DNA of 7,041 bases from Dehalococcoidia bacterium. GTDB lineage: Bacteria; Chloroflexota; Dehalococcoidia; JACVQG01; JAHKAY01. A model generated the notes under the pieces. That model did not search any database. It saw nothing but the letters and a program-made list of their open reading frames with translations, and was not told the origin of the DNA. This document shows positions 1 to 5,377 of the stretch, piece by piece. Made by a program: the position numbers and the translations under genes. Positions within the stretch are counted from its first letter, which is position 1. Every line of letters starts with the position of its first letter. The DNA lies in contig JASLXN010000039.1 of assembly GCA_030740315.1 (NCBI GenBank), positions 1 to 7,041 on the forward strand. Reading direction: 5' to 3'.

Positions 1-30
1 GCTGCTCACCCGTTTAATTTCTACCCACAT
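1..30 (-). CDS. Possible start of the next gene (nuoL expected), cut by the window edge
   Basis: An ATG at 30-28, one base after the nuoK stop, opens a frame that stays open for ten codons to the window edge (MWVEIKRVSS). A second in-frame start is the GTG at 9-7. Neither has a strong Shine-Dalgarno sequence; upstream of the ATG there is only a weak GGTG. In complex I clusters of this type nuoK is normally followed by nuoL, the large antiporter-like membrane subunit, so nuoL is the expected gene. The ten residues are not diagnostic, so the identity is inferred from gene order alone. Confidence 0.35.
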   Translation of the reverse strand, partial: MWVEIKRVSS

Positions 31-31
31 A

Positions 32-340
32 TCACCATTTCATCATGTCCATTTCGGCCAGGTCCACCGTCTCCCGGCTGCGGTAGAGGGAGAACACTAT
101 GGCCAGCCCCAGGGCCACTTCAGCGGCGGCCACCAGCATCACAAACAGGGCAAACACCATACCGGTGATATCCAAACCCCCATACCGGTAGAATGCCACC
201 AGGGTCAGGTTTACCGCATTCAACATTATCTCTATACACATCAGTACGATGATTGCGTTGCGCTTGGACAGGGCACCCACCAAGCCGATGGTGAACAGCA
301 CGGCGGAGAGGAGCAAGTATTGCTCTAAGCCTACGCTCAT
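32..340 (-). CDS. nuoK: NADH-quinone oxidoreductase-like complex I, subunit K
   Basis: NuoK (ND4L homologue) is a small membrane subunit of complex I, linking the quinone-site module to the antiporter-like pumps and carrying two buried glutamates of the central proton path. The protein has 102 residues, the usual size, with three membrane helices at about 7-24, 29-50 and 60-86. The two key glutamates are present: E37 in CIEIMLNAVNL and E74 in AAAEVALGLAI, matching E. coli Glu36 and Glu72. The start is ATG at 340, in an ATGA overlap with the nuoJ stop; a purine-rich GGGGGAG lies about 5 nt upstream, inside the end of nuoJ. The C-terminal tail is charged and ends MDMMKW. Length, motifs and position make this secure. 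Confidence 0.96.
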   Translation of the reverse strand: MSVGLEQYLLLSAVLFTIGLVGALSKRNAIIVLMCIEIMLNAVNLTLVAFYRYGGLDITGMVFALFVMLVAAAEVALGLAIVFSLYRSRETVDLAEMDMMKW

Positions 341-834
341 TTCTTCTCCCCCACCAGCACTATAGCCCCTATGACCACTGCCAGCAGCGCCAGGGCGCCT
401 ATCTCCAAGGGCAGGATGAACCCGTTTTGCAGGTCAAAAACACTTGCCCCCAGGGCAGCAGTGGCCGGGACCGGCATTTCCGCAGCCTTGTCCGCCCAAG
501 TTGTATTCAGCAAAGACCAAGACACGGCGCCCAAGAGCAGCGCACCCAGCACCGAAGCCGGCAGCCACAGCCGGTTGCCCGGGCTACCGTGGTGCACGTC
601 CCGGGTGAGCATGATGGCCAGCAGCAGTAGCACACCGATGGCACCCACGTATACCAGTATCTGCACCGCCCCCAAAAAGTCAGCCCCCAAGGTGATGAAA
701 AGCCCCGCCACGGCGAAAAAGGCCAGCACCAGAAACAGCCCCGCCCGGAACACATTGGGTATCAGCACCACCGCCAGCGCAGAGACAACCAGCATGGCTG
801 CCAGCACATAGAAAGCCACCGCCTGGAGGTCCAC
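337..834 (-). CDS. nuoJ: NADH-quinone oxidoreductase-like complex I, subunit J
   Basis: NuoJ (ND6 homologue) is a membrane subunit whose third helix contains the pi-bulge thought to change shape during turnover and couple quinone chemistry to proton pumping. The protein has 165 residues and five predicted membrane helices. The signature third helix is intact: GADFLGAVQILVYVGAIG at about 50-67, running on to LLLLAIMLT at 69-77, including the conserved tyrosine Y62. The final helix (142-162) ends GAIVLVGEKK, as in the family. The start is GTG at 834, sharing its G with the TAG stop of nuoI (TAGTG). A GAGGG about 10 nt upstream is the best ribosome-binding site; a closer AAGAGG is only 2 nt away. 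The stop overlaps the nuoK start by 4 nt, so translation is probably coupled. Confidence 0.95.
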   Translation of the reverse strand: MDLQAVAFYVLAAMLVVSALAVVLIPNVFRAGLFLVLAFFAVAGLFITLGADFLGAVQILVYVGAIGVLLLLAIMLTRDVHHGSPGNRLWLPASVLGALLLGAVSWSLLNTTWADKAAEMPVPATAALGASVFDLQNGFILPLEIGALALLAVVIGAIVLVGEKK

Positions 835-1340
835 TACCTCTTCGCCCTCGTCTGGCCATAGACCAAGAGCGTCTGCAGTGGCAGCTCAGCCTCCATCTCG
901 GGCCGGCAGTAAGCCGATGGCTGGCGGTCTGCGGACATCTGGAGCTTCTCTTTAGGCAGAACCAGGTCACCCCTGCGGTAAGCGGCCCGCTCATACCCCC
1001 GGCCCATATAAAGGGCGTCAAAGGGGCAGGCCTCCACGCACAAGCCACAGAACATACAACGGCCGTGGTCCACCAGGAACTCCACTACCTCATACTTGTT
1101 GTCCACCAACTCCTGAGAGGTCGCCAACTCTATGCTGCCCTGAGGACAACTCTTGGCGCAAGTTGCGCAGCCGGTGCACTTTAAGGCGACCCAGACAAGC
1201 TCCGGCCCCCGCAGGCGCCGGGATACATCCAGGCGCTGTTCAGGGTACTGCACGGTGATATTGGGCCGGGAGAGCAGGGTCTTGCCAGTAAGGGCCAGTC
1301 CCTTGGCCAGCCCTAAACCGAAGCGGTCAAACTTGGACAC
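834..1340 (-). CDS. nuoI: NADH-quinone oxidoreductase-like complex I, subunit I (2 x 4Fe-4S)
   Basis: NuoI is the 8Fe ferredoxin-like subunit that carries clusters N6a and N6b and passes electrons to N2 in NuoB. Counting from the GTG at 1340 it has 168 residues. Two complete CxxCxxCxxxCP motifs are visible: C55, C58, C61, C65 (CTGCATCAKSCP) and C95, C98, C101, C105 (CMFCGLCVEACP). The N-terminal stretch before the clusters is the usual amphipathic membrane-facing segment. A frame with a TTG at 1352 would add four residues, but GGAGGTG at 1350-1344 sits just before GTG 1340 (5 nt from GGAGG), so I prefer 1340. The gene overlaps the nuoH 3' end by 14 nt. In an EFG-less complex, NuoI is a likely entry surface for an external electron donor; that is inference. 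Confidence 0.95.
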   Translation of the reverse strand: MSKFDRFGLGLAKGLALTGKTLLSRPNITVQYPEQRLDVSRRLRGPELVWVALKCTGCATCAKSCPQGSIELATSQELVDNKYEVVEFLVDHGRCMFCGLCVEACPFDALYMGRGYERAAYRRGDLVLPKEKLQMSADRQPSAYCRPEMEAELPLQTLLVYGQTRAKR

Positions 1341-2403
1341 GGCCACCTCCAAGGCGGAATAGCCCCGACCATACCACTACCAGCACTAGGGCGATGGCAG
1401 TGTTTGGGAACAGCAGCCACCACGGCAGCCCCGGCCAGGCCAGGGACTCAGCGGCAATAATGAATATATTTATCAAAGACAGCGGGAACAGGAACTTCCA
1501 GGCAAACCCCATAAGCTGGTCCACCCGAACTCGGGGGAAGGTGCCCCGTATCCACAAGATGACCATAAATACCAGGAGAATTTTGACCACCAGCCACAGG
1601 ACTCCTACTTGAGGGCCGACGCCCCACGGCGCTTTCCATCCCCCCAGGAAAAGTGTGGCGGCGATCGCCGATATACCCACAGTGTAGGCGTACTCCGCCA
1701 GATAGAACAGGGCGAACTTCATGCCGGAATACTCAATATGGTAACCGGCCACCATTTCCGACTCGGCCTCCATGAGGTCAAAGGGGGTCCGGTTGAGCTC
1801 AGCCGTGGCAGCGATGAAAAAGATGATGAAGCCCAGGGGCTGCATGACGATGAAGGGCACAGCCTGGGCCTGGACGATGCCGGTCAGGGACATTGTACCG
1901 GCAGCCAGCACCACCCCAAGTATAGCCAGTGCCAAGGGGATTTCATAGCTTACCACCTGCGCCATAGACCGGAAGGCTGATATGAGGGAGTACTTGTTGT
2001 TGGAGCCCCAGGCGGCCATGAACACGCCTATCGTGCTGATAGAGCTAACCGCCACTATGTAAAGGATGCCGATGTTGAGATCCGGCACCAGCCCCCTCAC
2101 CAGGCCCCCGTCCTCTTGGAAGGGTATGACGGTGAACACCAGCATGGCTGGGGCGAAGACCACCAGCGGGGCCACAAAGTGCACCCAGTGGTCACCGGCT
2201 ACGGGCACGATATCTTCCTTGGTCAGCACCTTGATGGCATCCGCCACCGGCTGCAAAATGCCGAAGGGGCCGGCCCGGTTGGGGCCCGGGCGTAGCTGTA
2301 AGCGGCCGAGTCCTCGGCGCTCCAACCAGATGAAAGCCATAACCATTACCGGCACCGCTCCCAGAATAACCCCCACATAGAAGAGCCAGTGGAGCCAGTC
2401 CAT
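1327..2403 (-). CDS. nuoH: NADH-quinone oxidoreductase-like complex I, subunit H
   Basis: NuoH (ND1 homologue) is the membrane subunit that forms the quinone entry channel with NuoB and NuoD. The protein has 358 residues and about eight membrane helices, the family norm. Recognised blocks, in order: WLERRGLGRLQLRPGPNRAG (27-46); AWGSNNKYSLISAFRSMAQV (131-150); the acidic quinone-side loop AELNRTPFDLMEAESE (201-216) followed by MVAGYHIEYSGMKFALFYLA (217-236); and WIRGTFPRVRVDQLM (284-298). All the expected acidic loop residues appear present. The frame stays open upstream, but the ATG at 2403 begins the conserved family N-terminus and overlaps the nuoD stop as TGATG. In clusters with a dehydrogenase module, nuoE, F and G lie between D and H; here H follows D directly. 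Confidence 0.97.
   Translation of the reverse strand: MDWLHWLFYVGVILGAVPVMVMAFIWLERRGLGRLQLRPGPNRAGPFGILQPVADAIKVLTKEDIVPVAGDHWVHFVAPLVVFAPAMLVFTVIPFQEDGGLVRGLVPDLNIGILYIVAVSSISTIGVFMAAWGSNNKYSLISAFRSMAQVVSYEIPLALAILGVVLAAGTMSLTGIVQAQAVPFIVMQPLGFIIFFIAATAELNRTPFDLMEAESEMVAGYHIEYSGMKFALFYLAEYAYTVGISAIAATLFLGGWKAPWGVGPQVGVLWLVVKILLVFMVILWIRGTFPRVRVDQLMGFAWKFLFPLSLINIFIIAAESLAWPGLPWWLLFPNTAIALVLVVVWSGLFRLGGGRVQV
1346..1350 (-). promoter_or_regulatory. Shine-Dalgarno sequence deciding the nuoI start
   Basis: GGAGG (within GGAGGTGG) lies 5 nt upstream of the GTG at 1340 and inside the last codons of nuoH. It favours GTG 1340 over the TTG at 1352 and the GTG at 1346, both of which would lie on or upstream of the site itself. 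Confidence 0.7.
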
Positions 2404-3515
2404 CAGCGATCCACCTCGCCCATGACGATGTCTATGGAGCCCAATATGATGATGAGGTCGGCCAATTTCCAGCCCAGCACCATGTCCCGCAGGGCGGTGA
2501 GGTTTAGCTGGCTGGGACCCCGCATACGGCAGCGCCACGGGGAAACCCCGCCATCGGACACTATGTAGTAGCCAAGCTCCCCCTTGGGGGACTCTATACG
2601 GCTATAGACTTCCCCCTTTGGTGGGCGCACCAGGCTGAGTACATGAGCGCGGTATACGCCGTGTGGCAACTGCTCTATGCCGGTTATGGCCTGCTGCAGG
2701 ATGCGCACGCTCTGGCGCATCTCCTGGATACGCAAATAGAAGCGGTCATAGGTATCCCCCTGGATGCCAGTAGGGATATCAAACTCAAGCTGGGGATAAA
2801 TGGAGTAGGGGTCGGCCCTTCTTATGTCCCACTCCACCCCGCAGGCCCTCAAAACCGGCCCGGATACCGAAGCGTTGACCGCCTGCTCCGGGGACAACAC
2901 GCCTACCCCCTTAGAGCGTGCAAGCAGTATCTCGTTGGTGGTCAAGAGCTGCTCGTATTCGTCAATATAGCCCGGCATCTCCTGGACGAACTTCTTGAGG
3001 GCGGGCAGGAACTCCACGGGCAAATCTTGGCTTACCCCGCCGATACGCATGTAATTGTAGTTAAGCCGCTGTCCGCATAGCATGTCAAACAGGTCCAGCA
3101 ACTTCTCCCGCTCCCGGTACATGTAGAGCAGTGGGGTGAAGAAGGCACCGCAGTCGTTTAGGAAGAAACCGACAGCCATGAGGTGGTTGGAAATTCGCAT
3201 CATCTCTCCCACCAGTACCCGGATGTACTCCGCCCGCTCCGGCAGCTCTATCCCCGCCAGCCTCTCCACCGCCAAGCAGTAGCCCCAGTTATTGCTCATA
3301 GAGGCCAGGTAATCGGCCCTATCGGTGATGGGGATAAACTGCGTGTAGGTACGGGCCTCGGCCAGTTTCTCCTTGCCCCGGTGCAGGTAACCGAATATGG
3401 GCTCCAAGCCGATGATGACCTCGCCATCGAAGGTGACCCGTAGCCGAAATACCCCGTGGGTGGAGGGGTGCTGGGGGCCTATATTAATTGATACCGGTTG
3501 CGTCCTTATGGCCAT
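2403..3515 (-). CDS. nuoD: NADH-quinone oxidoreductase-like complex I, subunit D (49 kDa)
   Basis: NuoD is the peripheral-arm subunit that, with NuoB, builds the quinone-reduction cavity beside cluster N2; it descends from the large subunit of [NiFe] hydrogenases but has lost the metal site. The protein has 370 residues. It begins with NIGPQHPSTHGVFRLRV (11-27) and has GYLHRGKEKLAEARTY (42-57), HLMAVGFFLNDCGAFF (111-126), RIGGV (157-161) and a C-terminal GSIDIVMGEVDR (359-370). H20 and Y69 align with His38 and Tyr87 of the Thermus Nqo4 subunit, the quinone-headgroup ligands, so the active site looks complete. The paired hydrogenase cysteines are absent. The ATG at 3515 overlaps the nuoC stop by one base (TGATG), and the stop overlaps nuoH the same way. 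Confidence 0.97.
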   Translation of the reverse strand: MAIRTQPVSINIGPQHPSTHGVFRLRVTFDGEVIIGLEPIFGYLHRGKEKLAEARTYTQFIPITDRADYLASMSNNWGYCLAVERLAGIELPERAEYIRVLVGEMMRISNHLMAVGFFLNDCGAFFTPLLYMYREREKLLDLFDMLCGQRLNYNYMRIGGVSQDLPVEFLPALKKFVQEMPGYIDEYEQLLTTNEILLARSKGVGVLSPEQAVNASVSGPVLRACGVEWDIRRADPYSIYPQLEFDIPTGIQGDTYDRFYLRIQEMRQSVRILQQAITGIEQLPHGVYRAHVLSLVRPPKGEVYSRIESPKGELGYYIVSDGGVSPWRCRMRGPSQLNLTALRDMVLGWKLADLIIILGSIDIVMGEVDR

Positions 3516-3958
3516 CAGCCGGTGTATTCCTTCCTCAGCACATGGCCCTCAAAGCCCTCCCAGAAGAGGATGCGCTTCAAGTTGGGGTGATCCACAAAGC
3601 GCACCCCGAACATGTCATAGCATTCCCGCTCCTGGAGATCCGCCCCCTGCCACAAGTGGAACACGGAGGGCACCTCCGGCTCCTCCGGCCCCCAACACTG
3701 CACCTTTAGGGTGAGGCTGTGGTTGCGCTTCAGGGAGCTGAGGTGGTAGACCACCTCCAAATAGTCCAAGTAATCGGCAGCGGTGAGGTTGTTGAGGTAG
3801 TCCATCTCCATGCCCGGGGCCTCTTTCAGATATTGGGCCACTTGGGCCACGGTGACGGGCCTTACCCAAATACACCCATGGTCTGCCAGGAGCACCGCAC
3901 CAGGCACCTGTTTCTGAATGCGCGCGACCACTTCCTTTCCGGAGAGGGGCTGGGTCAA
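3515..3958 (-). CDS. nuoC: NADH-quinone oxidoreductase-like complex I, subunit C (30 kDa)
   Basis: NuoC is a cofactor-free peripheral-arm subunit that packs on NuoD and stabilises the connecting module. The protein has 147 residues, at the short end for stand-alone NuoC, and is not fused to NuoD. Family signatures are LNNLTAADYLDYLEVVYHL (55-73), VPSVFHLWQGADLQERECYD (97-116, including the ERE-YD core), FGVRF (117-121), HPNLKRILFWEGFEGH (124-139) and the terminal LRKEY. The start is a TTG at 3958: an in-frame stop lies three codons upstream at 3967-3965, no ATG occurs before residue 50, and AAGAGG (3975-3970) lies 11 nt upstream. Later GTG codons at residues 10-11 are possible alternatives. 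Only one base separates it from the nuoB stop. Confidence 0.94.
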   Translation of the reverse strand: MTQPLSGKEVVARIQKQVPGAVLLADHGCIWVRPVTVAQVAQYLKEAPGMEMDYLNNLTAADYLDYLEVVYHLSSLKRNHSLTLKVQCWGPEEPEVPSVFHLWQGADLQERECYDMFGVRFVDHPNLKRILFWEGFEGHVLRKEYTG

Positions 3959-3959
3959 A

Positions 3960-4556
3960 TCAGTTCAGTCCTCTTTTTAGCCGACTGCCTTCAGTTTGAA
4001 TCTTCTTATGCAGCAGGGTCAGACCATGCAGCAGGGACTCGGGGCGCGGGGGGCAGCCGGGAACATACACATCCACCGGGACGATATGGTTCACTCCAGG
4101 CACTACCGATACATACTCGGCAAAAGGCCCGCCGGAGATGGCGCACTGGCCCATAGCCACCACCCATTTGGGCTCAGGCATCTGGTCATAGATGCGTTTG
4201 AGGGCGGGGGCCATCTTCCAGCACAGAGTGCCCGCCACCAGCATCAGGTCGGCCTGGCGCGGGGAGGCCCGGAAGACATCCATACCGAAACGGGATATAT
4301 CAAAGCGGGAGGCGGCGGTTGCAATCATCTCCATGGCGCAGCAGGCCAGGCCAAAGGTCACCGGCCAAGTTGAGTAGCGCCTGGACCACCCCAGCATGGC
4401 ATCCAGAGAGGTAATAAGTACACCCCGCTTCACCTCATCGTCTATCCAAGCGTCGGGGTCGTGCAGGGCCTCCGCAGACCCCGCCCTTAGCTGCTCAATG
4501 GACAGCACCTCACCCCGATCCATTTCCTCCCAGGGAAATTGAGGCATCATCTCCAT
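3960..4556 (-). CDS. nuoB: NADH-quinone oxidoreductase-like complex I, subunit B (PSST, cluster N2)
   Basis: NuoB carries cluster N2, the 4Fe-4S centre that reduces quinone. From the ATG at 4556 the protein has 198 residues. The four N2 ligands are present: the adjacent pair C72-C73 in FGLACCAMEM, C138 in MGQCAISGG and C168 in VPGCPPRPE. Other family blocks are SRFDISRFGMDVFRASPRQA (83-102) and WKMAPALKRIYDQMPEP (113-129). The frame extends upstream to 4667, but that stretch is nuoA read out of frame. ATG 4556 has AAAGGGG 7 nt upstream; ATGs at 4550 and 4547 are less well spaced. The overlap with nuoA is 10 nt. The residues LC at 111-112 stand where many relatives have VT or VN before the WKMAP or NKMAP block; this does not affect the cluster ligands. 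Confidence 0.95.
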   Translation of the reverse strand: MEMMPQFPWEEMDRGEVLSIEQLRAGSAEALHDPDAWIDDEVKRGVLITSLDAMLGWSRRYSTWPVTFGLACCAMEMIATAASRFDISRFGMDVFRASPRQADLMLVAGTLCWKMAPALKRIYDQMPEPKWVVAMGQCAISGGPFAEYVSVVPGVNHIVPVDVYVPGCPPRPESLLHGLTLLHKKIQTEGSRLKRGLN

Positions 4557-4924
4557 TCGAGCGCCCCTTTCTTCCAGGCGTATAGGAACCCAGTCAAGAG
4601 TACAGCTATAAACACCGCCATGGCCGTAAAGGCAGCCCAGCCCCCGCCCCGCAGGGACACCGCCCACGGATAGAGGAAGACCACCAGCACATCAAACACT
4701 AGGAATAGCAGGGCGAATATGTAGTAGCGGAAATTGAATTGCACCCAAGAGGGGCCGATGGTCTCCATGCCGCACTCGTATGTGGTGTACTTGACTGCGT
4801 TAGGCTTGCGGACCACCAAACCCAGAAGCTTCAGGACTTTGGGGAGGATTATGGTAATAAGCCCGAATATCAAAGCTACCAACAAAAATAGGGCTATAGA
4901 ACCATAACCTGCCCAGTAGTCCAA
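4547..4924 (-). CDS. nuoA: NADH-quinone oxidoreductase-like complex I, subunit A
   Basis: NuoA (ND3 homologue) is a three-helix membrane subunit; its helix 1-2 loop reaches the quinone cavity. The protein has 125 residues with helices at about 8-30, 65-88 and 97-117. The loop signature KYTTYECGMETIG (45-57) holds the conserved cysteine C51, followed by QFNFRYYIFALLFLVFDV (62-79) and the FLYPWAV block (83-89). After FDV most relatives have a buried glutamate (FDVE; E. coli Glu81), but here the codon is CTG, giving FDVL with Leu at 80; the Asp before it (D78) is kept. The start is a TTG at 4924, preceded by a strong AAGGAGG 10 nt upstream. It is the first gene after a clear promoter, so it probably opens the nuo transcript. 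Confidence 0.95.
   Translation of the reverse strand: MDYWAGYGSIALFLLVALIFGLITIILPKVLKLLGLVVRKPNAVKYTTYECGMETIGPSWVQFNFRYYIFALLFLVFDVLVVFLYPWAVSLRGGGWAAFTAMAVFIAVLLTGFLYAWKKGALEWR
4564..4570 (-). promoter_or_regulatory. Shine-Dalgarno sequence supporting the nuoB start at 4556
   Basis: AAAGGGG within the 3' end of nuoA lies 7 nt from the ATG at 4556. This spacing favours it over the ATGs at 4550 (13 nt; it would form an ATGA overlap with the nuoA stop) and 4547. Confidence 0.55.
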
Positions 4925-4934
4925 TAGAGTGTGG

Positions 4935-4941
4935 CCTCCTT
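4935..4941 (-). promoter_or_regulatory. Shine-Dalgarno sequence for the TTG start of nuoA
   Basis: AAGGAGG, near-complete complementarity to the 16S rRNA tail, ends 10 nt before the TTG at 4924. No ATG or GTG gives an acceptable start in this frame, so this site decides the TTG call. Confidence 0.75.
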
Positions 4942-4959
4942 CAGGTTAAACAGGTGAAA
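4942..4959. repeat. Imperfect tandem 9-bp repeat in the nuo leader
   Basis: On the plus strand CAGGTTAAA is followed directly by CAGGTGAAA (8 of 9 identical), between the predicted transcription start and the nuoA ribosome-binding site. It could be a pair of half-sites for a repressor or chance; no known operator is recognised. Confidence 0.4.
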
Positions 4960-4970
4960 ACCAAGTGGGA

Positions 4971-5000
4971 ATTATAACACCCCCCCTGTGCCGTTGGCAA
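4971..5000 (-). promoter_or_regulatory. Sigma70-type promoter driving nuoABCDHIJK
   Basis: Read on the minus strand, TTGCCA (5000-4995; 5 of 6 match to TTGACA) is followed by an 18-bp spacer and a perfect TATAAT (4976-4971). A TG one base before the TATAAT gives an extended -10. Transcription would start near 4964, leaving a leader of about 40 nt with AAGGAGG before nuoA. The spacer contains a run of seven G (4986-4980). This is the best promoter-like site I found in the gap before nuoA and explains how the nuo genes are transcribed independently of obg-nadD. Confidence 0.75.
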
Positions 5001-5022
5001 GAGAAAAGTCAAAGGCATCAGT

Positions 5023-5040
5023 GTCAACCAGGTCAACCAG
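5023..5040. repeat. Perfect tandem 9-bp repeat upstream of the nuo promoter
   Basis: GTCAACCAG occurs twice head to tail (5023-5031 and 5032-5040), ending 22 bp upstream of the -35 element. On the minus strand this reads CTGGTTGAC twice, and the core TTGAC occurs a third time at 5012-5008. The position suits an activator site, but the function is unknown. Confidence 0.7.
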
Positions 5041-5190
5041 TAGACACGACTAGCAGATGGTTCCTCATTCTCTTCCGGCTTGTTGCTCTCGTTACAGGCC
5101 TTAGTTTCGTGTCCGCTATGCTTTTTCCTTTGTGTTTTGGTAACTCTACTGAAGTTCAGCAAGAAGTTATCGCCAATACGTGGAAGCTTG
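5041..5190. other. AT-richer patch without a recognisable gene
   Basis: Hand counting gives 68 G or C in 150 bases (about 45%), clearly below the flanking genes. I find no recognisable coding sequence, terminator hairpin or RNA gene on either strand. The plus strand has an open frame with one hydrophobic stretch (LVALVTGLSFVSAMLFPLCF), but it has no good start or homology and continues as the antisense of the transporter remnant. This may be degraded or foreign sequence left where the transporter gene was broken. Confidence 0.5.
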
Positions 5191-5377
5191 AGGCGGTTGC
5201 CTCCCCCACCCCCTCTATCAGCCCGATGACGGCCACAGGCGTACCCATCACACTGAACAGGAGAAGGGGGAGTAGGGTGAAAATCATATCGGAGCTGCTA
5301 TCGGTGAGCAGGCTCACAAGCCCCAAGAAGAAGCCATTGCCGCTGACGCCAAGGATACGCCGCTGGCTACTCTTCAC
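5156..5377 (-). pseudogene. N-terminal remnant of a major facilitator superfamily transporter
   Basis: From a GTG at 5377, overlapping the nadD stop by 11 nt, the frame encodes 73 residues before a TGA. Residues 14-63 closely resemble the first helices of MFS permeases of the type that begin FLGLVSFLTDVSSEMI and continue GLIEGVAEATAS: here FFLGLVSLLTDSSSDMI, then TLLPLLLFSVMGT, then AVIGLIEGVGEATAS. Right after that block, near 5188, similarity stops; the next residues are FHVLAITSC and a stop. A working MFS protein has about 400 residues and twelve helices, while only two helices remain. The overlap with nadD suggests the intact gene once was the third gene of an obg-nadD operon. No later part of the transporter is recognisable in any frame before nuoA, so a deletion or replacement is more likely than a single frameshift. 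Confidence 0.72.

Noticed and set aside
371..811. Long plus-strand frame opposite nuoJ, and similar ones opposite nuoH, nuoD and obg
   Set aside because: These are antisense shadows of GC-rich genes, with low-complexity Ser/Ala/Pro/Arg-rich translations and no family motifs.
2404..2538. 45-residue N-terminal extension of nuoH
   Set aside because: It is nuoD read out of frame, rich in His, Gly and Arg; NuoH homology begins at the ATG at 2403, which overlaps the nuoD stop.
4557..4667. 37-residue N-terminal extension of nuoB
   Set aside because: It is nuoA read out of frame; a good ribosome-binding site supports the ATG at 4556.
5007..5012. TTGACT as the -35 of the nuo promoter
   Set aside because: It is 30 bp from the TATAAT, far too long a spacer; TTGCCA at 18 bp is the better partner.
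4925..5366. Rho-independent terminator after nadD or a riboswitch before nuoA
   Set aside because: I found no convincing GC-rich hairpin followed by a T run on the minus strand, and the leader of about 40 nt is too short for a known riboswitch.
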